Positions 43,801 through 52,157 of a stretch of 64,000 nucleotides of DNA are shown here, one piece after another. The translations under genes were made by a program, and so were the position numbers. Origin of the DNA: Weeksellaceae bacterium (GTDB taxonomy: Bacteria > Bacteroidota > Bacteroidia > Flavobacteriales > Weeksellaceae). Within the stretch, counting starts at the first letter, position 1, and each line of letters starts with the position of its first letter. The stretch covers positions 600,071-664,070 of the forward strand of contig JAIBEX010000009.1 in NCBI GenBank assembly GCA_019459455.1, read 5' to 3'. The notes beneath the pieces are model-generated. The model was given only the letters and a program-made list of their open reading frames with translations. It was not told the origin of the DNA and made no database searches.

Positions 43801-44811
43801 TTATCTCACCACCTCCCTCAATTTCCTGAAAAAAGCCTCCTCCAGATCTGCTATATTCAGCATGGATTGGGACAGGTTGTTGTAGATGTCGGATTTGCTG
43901 TTGCGGTTTTTGTACACGCGGGCAATGTCCACCGCGAAATCCCGCCACAGGTCGCCGATGTCGGTAATTTCTTTTGAAAGTTCTTTCAGCTCGGGTTTCT
44001 TTAAAATGTCTGCAGCCTCGGCTAAAAATGCGCCGTAAATGTACCGGAAGCCACCACCGCCGGTGCCTATTTCTTCCTGCATGCGGATGAGCTGACCCAG
44101 ATAGTGGTTGGTCGTTTTTGCGCCTTTCTTTTCGGCCCATTTCGGGATGCTTCTGGCCACCCAGCGGATGGCTTTTACGCCAATTAGTGGCACCGGGGCG
44201 AGCATCTTGTTGCAGGTGTCCTTAATTCCTTTTACAATGGCTTTTTCAAGGTCCAGGTTAGCGGGAATGTCAGTTGGATAGTACATGTGGCCTTTTGGAG
44301 CCATAACGCCTTTCGCGTAACGCACGCGTTCCAGTTCCTTTTCGGAGAGGGAAGTGGTCTCGTTCATCACCGGATCGCTGATGAGGAACCGGTCGCCCTC
44401 CTTGCCGTACACCACAAGGTTATGCGCGTTGAAGTGAAACTTATATTCCTCCGGGAAATAGGTCAGGTGAAAAACGCCCACCTGTAATCCGGTCGGAATT
44501 TTGTTTTCAAGATTTCTTTCGAGGGCTGCCTGGGCTTCTTTCGGACTGGAAAATCTTTGTCTTTTTATTTTAATGCCGAGCCTTTTGGCGGCTTTGGAAA
44601 AGATGGCACCGGGCATCGGTCTGTAACTGAATCCGGGGGCAAAGTTGACCTTCAGAAAGGGCAGATATACAAAGTACAGCCCAGATCCAATCCCGAAAAT
44701 CATGGGTTCGCTCAGGTTCAGACCTTTGTCCTTCAGTAGGTTGGAGGCTACGCCGTTTTCGCAGTGCGCGGTCTGGTGATGGGTGAAATTCAGTTTGGTT
44801 GTATCGTTCAT
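43801..44811 (-). CDS. BtrH N-terminal domain protein (acyltransferase-like)
   Basis: A 336-residue protein beginning with a BtrH-type domain: HHQTAHCENGVASNLL has the Cys (about residue 17) and nearby His of the papain-like BtrH acyltransferase, and HFNAHNLVVYGKEGDRFLISDP contains a likely catalytic His and the following conserved strand. The C-terminal half (DUF4872-like) is helical. BtrH transfers an acyl chain from ACP to an aminoglycoside, so an acyl-transfer step in flexirubin assembly is plausible. It starts right after the 134-residue conserved gene. Confidence 0.82.
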   Translation of the reverse strand: MNDTTKLNFTHHQTAHCENGVASNLLKDKGLNLSEPMIFGIGSGLYFVYLPFLKVNFAPGFSYRPMPGAIFSKAAKRLGIKIKRQRFSSPKEAQAALERNLENKIPTGLQVGVFHLTYFPEEYKFHFNAHNLVVYGKEGDRFLISDPVMNETTSLSEKELERVRYAKGVMAPKGHMYYPTDIPANLDLEKAIVKGIKDTCNKMLAPVPLIGVKAIRWVARSIPKWAEKKGAKTTNHYLGQLIRMQEEIGTGGGGFRYIYGAFLAEAADILKKPELKELSKEITDIGDLWRDFAVDIARVYKNRNSKSDIYNNLSQSMLNIADLEEAFFRKLREVVR

Positions 44812-45216
44812 CTATTTTCCGTCAAAATTCTTGAGTTCCTCCACGCTGATCCCGAAGGCATCCGCGTATTTGCGTAAGGTTTTATCGCTTAGTTTTTTAA
44901 ATTTACCCGGTTTGGCGTGCTGCTTTACAAAGAAAGTCCAGATTCCCACATAACTCGAGAGGATGCTGAAATCCATCTTGTTCAGTTCCATAAAGTAAAG
45001 AATGGGACTGGCAGTTCCGTTTGCCACCGCAGCTTTGGCCTCATTCACGCGTTCGTTTATGAGTTCCATGCTTTCGTCCAGGGCCTTGGCCTTGGCTTCC
45101 CAGCCGGTGCTCCGCGCCGTGGTGTAGTTGCCGTTTTCGTCGGTCACGTAGTAAAGGTCCGTCATGTTGGCGGATTCCAGTGCACTTTTTTCCTGCGGAA
45201 CTTCTTCTTTTTTCAT
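44812..45216 (-). CDS. Conserved pigment-locus protein, function unknown
   Basis: A 134-residue soluble protein, mostly helical (EAKAKALDESMELINERVNEAKAAV), ending in a segment that resembles a helix-turn-helix (KLSDKTLRKYADAFGISVEELKNF). No signal peptide or membrane segment. It abuts the BtrH-like gene with no gap, so the two products may work together. I recognise no family. Confidence 0.68.
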   Translation of the reverse strand: MKKEEVPQEKSALESANMTDLYYVTDENGNYTTARSTGWEAKAKALDESMELINERVNEAKAAVANGTASPILYFMELNKMDFSILSSYVGIWTFFVKQHAKPGKFKKLSDKTLRKYADAFGISVEELKNFDGK

Positions 45217-45261
45217 AAATCAGAACTTAGATATCAGTTATTATTAGAAAGAGGTCAGACT

Positions 45262-45705
45262 TTATAGCGCCTTGATGAAAAGGCTGATCTCAGCTTCCAC
45301 AAACAGCCGGTCCTCCAGATAGGTCATGCATGAAATGGTGCAGATGTCGCCGAACTGTGATTTGAGATGGGCTTTGGAGATAATCTCGCCTCCGACAGGC
45401 GGCAGTTCATGGATTTTCACTTTTTTAATGTTGGTGATAAAGCCAATTACTTTGGAGCCCGGATCTTCGTGGTTCCTTATTTCATCGCCAAAATCCTGAC
45501 CGGTAATCGCGGAACAGGTTTGGGCAATGTTTTCAATAAGACCTGTTTCAACAAAAAAACCTTTATGAACAAAAATATTATCCGGCTGTATAAGGAAAGA
45601 CGTGATGACCTCTTCCTTCCGGATTTCCAGAATCTTATCAACCATCAGCATCGGCTCGCGGTGCGGAAGGAAGTCCTGAATGTTGATGTGGTTTTGCTTT
45701 TCCAA
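45262..45705 (-). CDS. Hot-dog dehydratase with catalytic His (ApeI/FabZ-like)
   Basis: A 147-residue FabZ/FabA-type protein. HKGFFVETGLIENIAQ keeps His47 and Glu58 in the positions of the FabZ catalytic pair. It is directly preceded by a sister gene of the same fold lacking the His. In the aryl-polyene system the dehydratase is a heterodimer of two such subunits (ApeI and ApeP), so this is probably the active subunit (inference). Confidence 0.87.
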   Translation of the reverse strand: MEKQNHINIQDFLPHREPMLMVDKILEIRKEEVITSFLIQPDNIFVHKGFFVETGLIENIAQTCSAITGQDFGDEIRNHEDPGSKVIGFITNIKKVKIHELPPVGGEIISKAHLKSQFGDICTISCMTYLEDRLFVEAEISLFIKAL

Positions 45706-45707
45706 AA

Positions 45708-46139
45708 TTATTTCACGACCGTCTTCATTTCTGAAGTGGCGATCTCTTTTCCGTTTACCTTACTGCTGATTTTCACCAAAGTTACCCCCATCATTTCGTT
45801 GAGGATCTTCACTTCAGTTTCAAGCTGCATCCCAACTGCGGGAAGGTCTGTAATCTCAAAAGTCTTAATGGCACCGATATATCCCACAGGAGGTTCCTCA
45901 TTTTTCAGAAAATACTGATAGCCGGTATGCAGCGCCACACTCTGTGCCTGATGCTCCAGCACGCCCGAGGCCTGAAAGAGTCCCTTTTCCACAAAAATAT
46001 GTTCTTCCGGCACGGTGAAGGCGGATTTCAGTTCCGTTTCCTGCCATGAAAGCAGGGAGTCCACCATGACAAAAGGTTTTTTTTGCGGGATGAGGCCTTC
46101 TACAATACCTTTCTCGGTTACCGGGAGTGTAATTTCCAT
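45708..46139 (-). CDS. Hot-dog dehydratase-like subunit without catalytic His
   Basis: A 143-residue hot-dog protein parallel to its neighbour at 45262-45705. The site equivalent to His47 there is Glu51 (FVEKGLFQASGVLEHQAQ), while the second acid (Glu62) is kept. It probably partners the His-containing subunit rather than acting alone. Its start shares a base with the darB stop, and its stop is two bases from the next gene. Confidence 0.83.
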   Translation of the reverse strand: MEITLPVTEKGIVEGLIPQKKPFVMVDSLLSWQETELKSAFTVPEEHIFVEKGLFQASGVLEHQAQSVALHTGYQYFLKNEEPPVGYIGAIKTFEITDLPAVGMQLETEVKILNEMMGVTLVKISSKVNGKEIATSEMKTVVK

Positions 46140-47278
46140 TACATTACGGTTAGCAGTGCACAGGAGTACGCAAACCTTCCGCTTTCCGGAATGCAGAGTA
46201 ATATCTTCTCGTCTTTCTTCAGTTTACCGGAGGCCATCAGTTCTTCCAGCGCGATGTAGATCGATGCCGCACCGATGTTTCCGACTTCGGAAAGGTTGTA
46301 AAACCACTTTTCCTTCGGAAAGTCAAGGCCAACGGCCGCGAACTCTTCCCTTAACCCGTCTTTGAAATAGTTGGAAGAGATATGGGCCAAAACATAATCC
46401 ATGTCGTCAGGATTCAGATTGTTCTTGTCGAATGACGCGCGGAGTGCCTGCGCACCTTTCTTGAGGATGAAATCTCCGAGGAGCTTGGTGTCCTGCTTCA
46501 GTGAGAAGATGGACTGTTTCAGCCATTCATCTGCCGAATATTCTGCCCATGATTTCAGGCTTCCGTCTTCCTGTTTCTCGCAGCCGGCATACATACAAGC
46601 TTCCAGTTCGTGGGCATAGGAAAAGAAGTCAATGAACTCGATTCTCAGGTTCACCTGGCCCTCACGTGGTTCTTTTTCCAGCAGGAAGGAACCCGCACCA
46701 TCGGAAAGCATCCACCGCAAAAATTCCCTTTTAAAGGCGATGATCGGTTTTTCTTCCAGCTGTTTCAGATTTTCCGCTTCGTGATTGAACTTATCGGCAG
46801 TCATCCAGGCGGAGAACCTTTCAGAACCTACGCAGACGGCGTTGTTGGAATTGCCTGATTTTACAGACATAAACCCATATTGAAGGGCGTTCATTCCCGC
46901 GTTGCAAAGTCCCATGGAAGTGTTGATTTCGATTGAATGGCTGGGTTTAAGCACGCCATGAACCATGGATGCGTGTGAAGGCTGGATTTGGTCGGCCGAG
47001 GTGGTTCCGCAGGTTAGCAGCTCCATGTCCTCTTTGGTAAAGTTTTCGTCAAACAGTTTTTCAATCGCCTTTGCAGTGATCTCCGCATTGGTTTCTGTGG
47101 GTTTATGGTTCTTGTCCAGTGCGTAATATCTGGTTTTGATGCCATTGTTTCTTAAGATCAGTGCTCTTGCTTTGGATGGGGTATCATTTACGTAACCAAG
47201 GTAGTCTTCCATTTCGTCATTGGAAACAGGATTTCCCGGAAGATACTTGGCTGCCCTTGTGATATAAACGTGATTCAT
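46139..47278 (-). CDS. darB: DarB-type ketosynthase III of dialkylresorcinol synthesis
   Basis: A 379-residue FabH-like ketosynthase. Cys125 in GLCNAGMNAL, His in LAHISSNYFKDG and Asn in EVGNIGAASIY give the KASIII triad. DarB condenses two fatty beta-ketoacyl units to a cyclohexanedione, which DarA aromatises to a dialkylresorcinol (established for Dar systems). The direct neighbour is darA. Confidence 0.92.
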   Translation of the reverse strand: MNHVYITRAAKYLPGNPVSNDEMEDYLGYVNDTPSKARALILRNNGIKTRYYALDKNHKPTETNAEITAKAIEKLFDENFTKEDMELLTCGTTSADQIQPSHASMVHGVLKPSHSIEINTSMGLCNAGMNALQYGFMSVKSGNSNNAVCVGSERFSAWMTADKFNHEAENLKQLEEKPIIAFKREFLRWMLSDGAGSFLLEKEPREGQVNLRIEFIDFFSYAHELEACMYAGCEKQEDGSLKSWAEYSADEWLKQSIFSLKQDTKLLGDFILKKGAQALRASFDKNNLNPDDMDYVLAHISSNYFKDGLREEFAAVGLDFPKEKWFYNLSEVGNIGAASIYIALEELMASGKLKKDEKILLCIPESGRFAYSCALLTVM

Positions 47279-47292
47279 ATAATATTTAGTTG

Positions 47293-48195
47293 TTAAATTC
47301 CCTGATAGTGTTCAATTTGTCTCTGTCTTTTTCTGTAGAAGAAAGGCGTCAGCAATGTATAAAAAAATAAAACAATGGGCGAGACCACCCAGATGGCAAA
47401 CATGAGATAAAATTTGTAGACTCCGACCCAGAATTTCCTTTTTTCCGGACTGTTTGCAATGATGCCGGAGAAGACTGTAAAGAGTTTGTTGCCCACGGTC
47501 TCCACTTTTATTAGAAACGGCCGCACTTCCACAGCACCGCTCTGTACGAGTTCCTTCTGCATCCCTTCATATGTTCCTCTTTCTGCATATTTGATGATGA
47601 TGTTGCCGTATTTTCCGGCCTCATCTATTTCCTTTTGGGCAATGCCTGCGGGGGGCAGCGGTTTCGGCTGTTCCTTTTTGCCGGTCTGCATCCAGTTCAG
47701 GATGGTGATGACGCTGGTGTAATTGTCATGCCTGTCAACCAGTGCAATATTTCCCACGAGTTTGGCATTCAGCCTTTTTAAATGCACTTTCAGTTTATCC
47801 TGAGAGAGCATCCACATGTTCCTTGTGCCGGAAACCGTAATCACAGGAGTATTTGCCATCAGTTTTTCCGCAAATTCACTTTTCAGGAATGAAATAATCG
47901 GAATGGACGGGGTCAGGAACCATACCTGATAACCAAAAAGGACAAGGTCATATTTTTTGTTCAGGATTTCCTGTGCAGGCGGCACCAGTTCCTTAGGCAC
48001 TTGCAGGTAGCTTTCCGGGAAGGTATCATAAAATACGTCCGGCGACCACGGGAAAGCAAAATCTTCCTTCAGTTTGATCTCATAGTAGGTGACTTCATAT
48101 TCTTCGCGGTTGGTAAAGACCCGGGAAATGTTTCTCATGATCTCTTCCAGCTGTCCCGTTTGGGAATAATACGTTACCAGTATATTTTTTGGCAT
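47293..48195 (-). CDS. darA: DarA, dialkylresorcinol aromatase/condensing enzyme
   Basis: A 300-residue protein starting MPKNILVTYYSQTGQLEEIM, a flavodoxin-like phosphate-binding loop (YYSQTGQ), with VLFGYQVWFLTPSIP further in. Near the C-terminus are one or two membrane segments (YLMFAIWVVSPIVLFFYTLL). It was first annotated as a dialkylresorcinol condensing enzyme and later shown to act as the aromatase in Dar systems. A start at 48237 would add 14 residues (MINFNIFVVNHKIT) without family support, so the ATG at 48195 is used. Confidence 0.9.
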   Translation of the reverse strand: MPKNILVTYYSQTGQLEEIMRNISRVFTNREEYEVTYYEIKLKEDFAFPWSPDVFYDTFPESYLQVPKELVPPAQEILNKKYDLVLFGYQVWFLTPSIPIISFLKSEFAEKLMANTPVITVSGTRNMWMLSQDKLKVHLKRLNAKLVGNIALVDRHDNYTSVITILNWMQTGKKEQPKPLPPAGIAQKEIDEAGKYGNIIIKYAERGTYEGMQKELVQSGAVEVRPFLIKVETVGNKLFTVFSGIIANSPEKRKFWVGVYKFYLMFAIWVVSPIVLFFYTLLTPFFYRKRQRQIEHYQGI

Positions 48196-48229
48196 TGTGA
48201 TTTTATGATTTACTACAAAAATATTAAAA

Positions 48230-51200
48230 TTAATCAATTATGTTAAAAACGGCAATATTATCGTCGTTAAATATGAGGCTGTAATTTTCTGGATGTATGT
48301 TTGCCGGTTTCATATTGAAATAAATGATCCGCGGAGGTTGATACGGTAAACCGGCAAAGTTCGGACCGTTCGCGGAGATCAGCAAAACATCCGGTTTTTT
48401 ACCGACTTCTCCCAGGGTGTCCGGATAAAAAATCTTCCGTCTCTGCAGCAGGTAATTCTGTCTGGAGATATCCCTTTTATAGGGGTCTTTGTTGAATGAG
48501 AAGATCTTCCGTCCCGCCTCCTGCAAAGCGAGCAGGATATCGGTCTGTCCGAAATCATTTGAAATATGGAGCACCGTATCTTCGCGGCCAATCCATTGGT
48601 TGAGTTGGTGATAGCACTGCTTATTTTCTTCAAAATCCTTCTTCACTGCAGATACTACTTCATTTTCCTTATAATGAAAGCTGAGGAACAGCATATTACG
48701 GAAATAATTCTCATGCTCCAGCTCCGCCCGTAATGATGCGAACCCGCTCCTGAAAAAAGCATTGATCTTCTTCGTCCTTTCTGAATAATTTTTGCCAAAG
48801 GAGTAATCGTCTTTTGAAATTCTTTGCCCGACTTTTACGGTGATGCTTCCGTCAACGATAAAGACTTCCCCTTTCGGCATTACCTCCGAATTTCCGTGAA
48901 TGTAAACCGGCAGGATATCCAGGTTAAACTGTTCGGCAAGATAGAATGCACCTTTATGGAAGCGTTTGACATTATTGTCGCTGGACCGTTCTGCTTCAGG
49001 AAAGACCATCAGGGAAAAACCTTCGTTTACTTTTTCCTGCAGTTTTTTCAGGTTGTTCTCCACTCCCTGGGAAACCGGGAAAAAGCCGAGTGCCTGTACG
49101 AGCTTACCAAAAACGGGTGAGTGGTACACCCAGTCATTCACCAGATAAACTATTTTGTGCGTGGCCAGAGCCATTGCCAGGGTGTCCAGGGACGAGGTAT
49201 GATTGGCAATGATTACAGCAGGTTTTTTAAAATCTTCATTAAAATAATTAATCACCTTTTTACGTACAAAGGGATTGGAATACAGGACGGTCTTCAGATA
49301 GAAGGCGATAAACCTTTTGATGTTCTCCAGCCGGCCGCGGTGTGCTTTCGGAATGAAAAACCGTCCGAAAATTCCAAAGAGAAAGCCGCCCAAACCGTAG
49401 ATTAGGAGAGAAAAAACTGAATTGAGCACGACCCTGAAAGTAACCGGCGACAGGCCCTTTTCTGCCCTCTTCTTAATAAAACCGAACATCAGCGGATACA
49501 TGGCAAAAGAAATGATGACCACTGCCAGCATCCCGACCAGCGCGACGGTGGATACCGAGTGCAGTGCCGGGTGTTCTGCAAAAACCAGCGCCCCGATAGC
49601 CAGAACGGTGGTGAGCAGGGCCAGGATTATGGAAACACGGTAGAGCGGCAGCTGGTCTTTACCGGTCGTGAGTTCCTTCTGAAGCGCCTGCGTCAGAAAA
49701 ATATTGAAATCGACTCCTGCGCCGAAAATAAGGGTACACACAATGGTGCTGAATATATTGAGTTCAAGCCCGAGAAAATATAAGATTCCGGCCGTCACAA
49801 TCCCGGAAAGTACAATTGGGATCAATGCCATGATGGTGAGGTCAATATTCCTGAAGAAGAGAAGGAAAATCAGGATTACTGCGGCCAGCGAGTAGTTGAT
49901 GAGGGTGTTGAAATCGTCCTTCAGAAGACCCAGAAAATTCTCATTAAGCTGCTGACGGTCTATGGCAAGTACATCATTATTTTTTTCCACATTATTTATA
50001 AAATCCTCCCTGTTTTTTTCGTCAATCTTAACTACGGTTGAAATGGTGTGGATGCCGCTTCCTGAGCCATAGAATTCGGGGAGCTGCAGTGCCTGAAGGC
50101 GTGCATAGTCAGAAATTGAGATGGGTTTATTATCGCGGTTCAGCATCAATTCAAAATCTCCGTAGGCTGCAGTATTAAAGCCATACAGCGCACCATTTCT
50201 TCTGAGTTCGGAAAGAACGTAAGTCTTTTTTTCAGGTGTCCAAAACGTATTCCATCGGTTAATCCTGACCTGCTGATCCTGTTCGGACCGTAGAATGTCT
50301 CCTACCGAACTGAAACTTATAATGTTCCCCTGCTCCTGCTGATTTTTCAGGAAACCGAAAAGCCGCGTATTTTTTTCCACTGCTTCCGCAGACGAATCTC
50401 CATAAGAAACCACATGGATGGACTTGTCAGTGAGGTCTGAAAGCCTGCCCAGTTTTTTTTCATTGGCCTGCATTTCCGCCGGCACGTAATTGAGGTCGCC
50501 GATGTTCTGGTTGAATTTAATGTGACTGAAACCAAAAAAACTTGCAATGATCAGCAAAGCGCAAACAATGACCAACCCTTTATTTTTTTCGTAGGGATAG
50601 GCTCCAATTTTATCGATGAAAGTCGGCTTTTCAGCTGCCGGCGTTGGTTTCGGCTTATACAGATGCGGAATGATGATGAGGGTGAACACCGCCGACAGCA
50701 GTACGGTGATGCTGGCGAAAATTCCCAGATCGCGCAGCGCTTCGGAACGTACAAACACCAGACACAGGAAAGAAACTGCGGTGGTGGAAGCACTCATGAT
50801 GATCGGCTGTGTAATCTCCCGGAAAACTTCCTCAATATTGTTTTTGTGTTTGTAATGTGTAAGGATGTGAATGGCATAATCGATGGTTATGCCGATGAGT
50901 ATCGCACTTACACTTAGGGAAATGGCCGATATTCGGTCCTTTACGAAGTACATCATCATAAGGCCGCCCGCGGCACCGAAAACGGTTGGGATAAAGATGA
51001 TGAGCGGTGCCAGAAAATTCCTGAAATAAAAAATCAGCAGGATGAGCAGGACTGACACTGAAATCAGGACGGTACTTTGGATGTCCTTCTTAATCTGTTT
51101 TGCGTTTGCTACTGCAATGAGCGGGGAGCCGAAATAACTGATTTCCGTTTTTCCCGTGTACTTCCTGTTTATTTTGTCTTTTATGAAATTCAGTTTGTCT

Positions 51201-51883
51201 GTAAAGACCTCGTTGTTTTCCGTTTCGCCACCGCCGAATTTCGGTTCTATGAAAAGGAGCAGGTTTTTGCCGTCCTGCGTGACTACATAATTGTTTTCGA
51301 GCCGGAAATCCTTGCTCAGGTTAAGGCTGTTCAGTTTTTGAAGTCCCAGGAAAGAGAGTCCCAGCGGATCTTTTTTAATGAAATCCTTGGTCACCATGCT
51401 GGTGGGAGACAAGAGCGAACGGTAATTTTCTGCGGTCCGAAAGGCGATGCTGTCCTTTTTTATCCTGTTTTCAATCGTTACATAGTCGTTTTCGTCCAGC
51501 AGGATGGGAAGATTCCGGTTTACAAAATCAAATGTTTCCGTGATCTGTCCTTCATCCACCTTGCCCTGTATGGATTTTATATAGGTTTTGAGGGGTTCAA
51601 GTTCCCGGAGAAAGGAATCGGCGGTTTCAGAAAGATCGTAGCCGTCATTTCCGGCTTTACTTTCGATGATGACGATTATTTTATCAGAAAAATGCAGCTG
51701 GGACAGTACCTTAGCAGTGAGGTCGGACTTATCACTTTTCGGTATGATTTGGTTGATGTCTTCCTCAAACGTGATTTTTGAAGCGAAGAATCCGGTGACG
51801 AACAGAAATAGCACTGCAGTAAAGGCCGCCGCAAGTCTGTTCCTTCCGATAAAATAATATATGGCAATAAAAATCCGGTGCAT
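48230..51883 (-). CDS. MMPL exporter fused to PlsC-type acyltransferase and a third domain
   Basis: A 1217-residue multidomain protein. Residues 1 to about 800 are an RND/MMPL transporter with two sets of six membrane segments and the periplasmic loops between. From about 870 comes a lysophosphatidate acyltransferase-type domain (ANHTSSLDTLAMALAT near 888, FPEAERSSDN later). The last about 150 residues look like a degenerate Rossmann methyltransferase (VLHISNDFGQTDILLAL, FNKDPYKRDISRQNY). The fusion suggests that acyl transfer and export of the pigment are coupled. It is the first gene of the minus-strand arm. Confidence 0.88.
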   Translation of the reverse strand: MHRIFIAIYYFIGRNRLAAAFTAVLFLFVTGFFASKITFEEDINQIIPKSDKSDLTAKVLSQLHFSDKIIVIIESKAGNDGYDLSETADSFLRELEPLKTYIKSIQGKVDEGQITETFDFVNRNLPILLDENDYVTIENRIKKDSIAFRTAENYRSLLSPTSMVTKDFIKKDPLGLSFLGLQKLNSLNLSKDFRLENNYVVTQDGKNLLLFIEPKFGGGETENNEVFTDKLNFIKDKINRKYTGKTEISYFGSPLIAVANAKQIKKDIQSTVLISVSVLLILLIFYFRNFLAPLIIFIPTVFGAAGGLMMMYFVKDRISAISLSVSAILIGITIDYAIHILTHYKHKNNIEEVFREITQPIIMSASTTAVSFLCLVFVRSEALRDLGIFASITVLLSAVFTLIIIPHLYKPKPTPAAEKPTFIDKIGAYPYEKNKGLVIVCALLIIASFFGFSHIKFNQNIGDLNYVPAEMQANEKKLGRLSDLTDKSIHVVSYGDSSAEAVEKNTRLFGFLKNQQEQGNIISFSSVGDILRSEQDQQVRINRWNTFWTPEKKTYVLSELRRNGALYGFNTAAYGDFELMLNRDNKPISISDYARLQALQLPEFYGSGSGIHTISTVVKIDEKNREDFINNVEKNNDVLAIDRQQLNENFLGLLKDDFNTLINYSLAAVILIFLLFFRNIDLTIMALIPIVLSGIVTAGILYFLGLELNIFSTIVCTLIFGAGVDFNIFLTQALQKELTTGKDQLPLYRVSIILALLTTVLAIGALVFAEHPALHSVSTVALVGMLAVVIISFAMYPLMFGFIKKRAEKGLSPVTFRVVLNSVFSLLIYGLGGFLFGIFGRFFIPKAHRGRLENIKRFIAFYLKTVLYSNPFVRKKVINYFNEDFKKPAVIIANHTSSLDTLAMALATHKIVYLVNDWVYHSPVFGKLVQALGFFPVSQGVENNLKKLQEKVNEGFSLMVFPEAERSSDNNVKRFHKGAFYLAEQFNLDILPVYIHGNSEVMPKGEVFIVDGSITVKVGQRISKDDYSFGKNYSERTKKINAFFRSGFASLRAELEHENYFRNMLFLSFHYKENEVVSAVKKDFEENKQCYHQLNQWIGREDTVLHISNDFGQTDILLALQEAGRKIFSFNKDPYKRDISRQNYLLQRRKIFYPDTLGEVGKKPDVLLISANGPNFAGLPYQPPRIIYFNMKPANIHPENYSLIFNDDNIAVFNIID

Positions 51884-51896
51884 AACTCAATGGGTG

Positions 51897-51904
51897 CAAA
51901 AATA
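51897..51904 (-). promoter_or_regulatory. Promoter box for the minus-strand pigment operon
   Basis: The minus strand reads TATTTTTG at 51904-51897, a TAnnTTTG box 13 bases before the MMPL ATG at 51883. No TTTG was found at the standard distance upstream. The 274 bases to topA otherwise hold only this and the topA promoter. Confidence 0.45.
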
Positions 51905-52113
51905 ATCCTTTATAATAAATATATGTGCTTTCCCAAAACTAAAAACAAAACAGCAATTTCACAGGGTGAAAACTGACGGTTAATCTCATCTTTTAAAGTA
52001 ATTCCCACCATAACAGCATCTTGAAAAGCTGCTTATTTACAGTTTAGCCTGGCAGCCTCATATAAACGCAGCTCTTTTTTAAGCATCCTGTCATGAGCCC
52101 GTTGACTGAAAAA

Positions 52114-52143
52114 TTTGCACATTTAAAAAAAACTCTACTTTTG
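52114..52143 (+). promoter_or_regulatory. topA promoter (TTTG, 18-base spacer, TACTTTTG)
   Basis: TTTG at 52114-52117 and TACTTTTG at 52136-52143, spaced by 18 bases. The topA ATG is at 52158, with GAGG directly before it as a possible ribosome site. Confidence 0.6.
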
Positions 52144-52157
52144 CAAAAAATTCGAGG

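Noticed and set aside
51077..51781. 234-residue frame on the plus strand inside the MMPL gene
   Set aside because: Opposite strand of a clear transporter; composition (rich in Phe and Val) is that of antisense translation.
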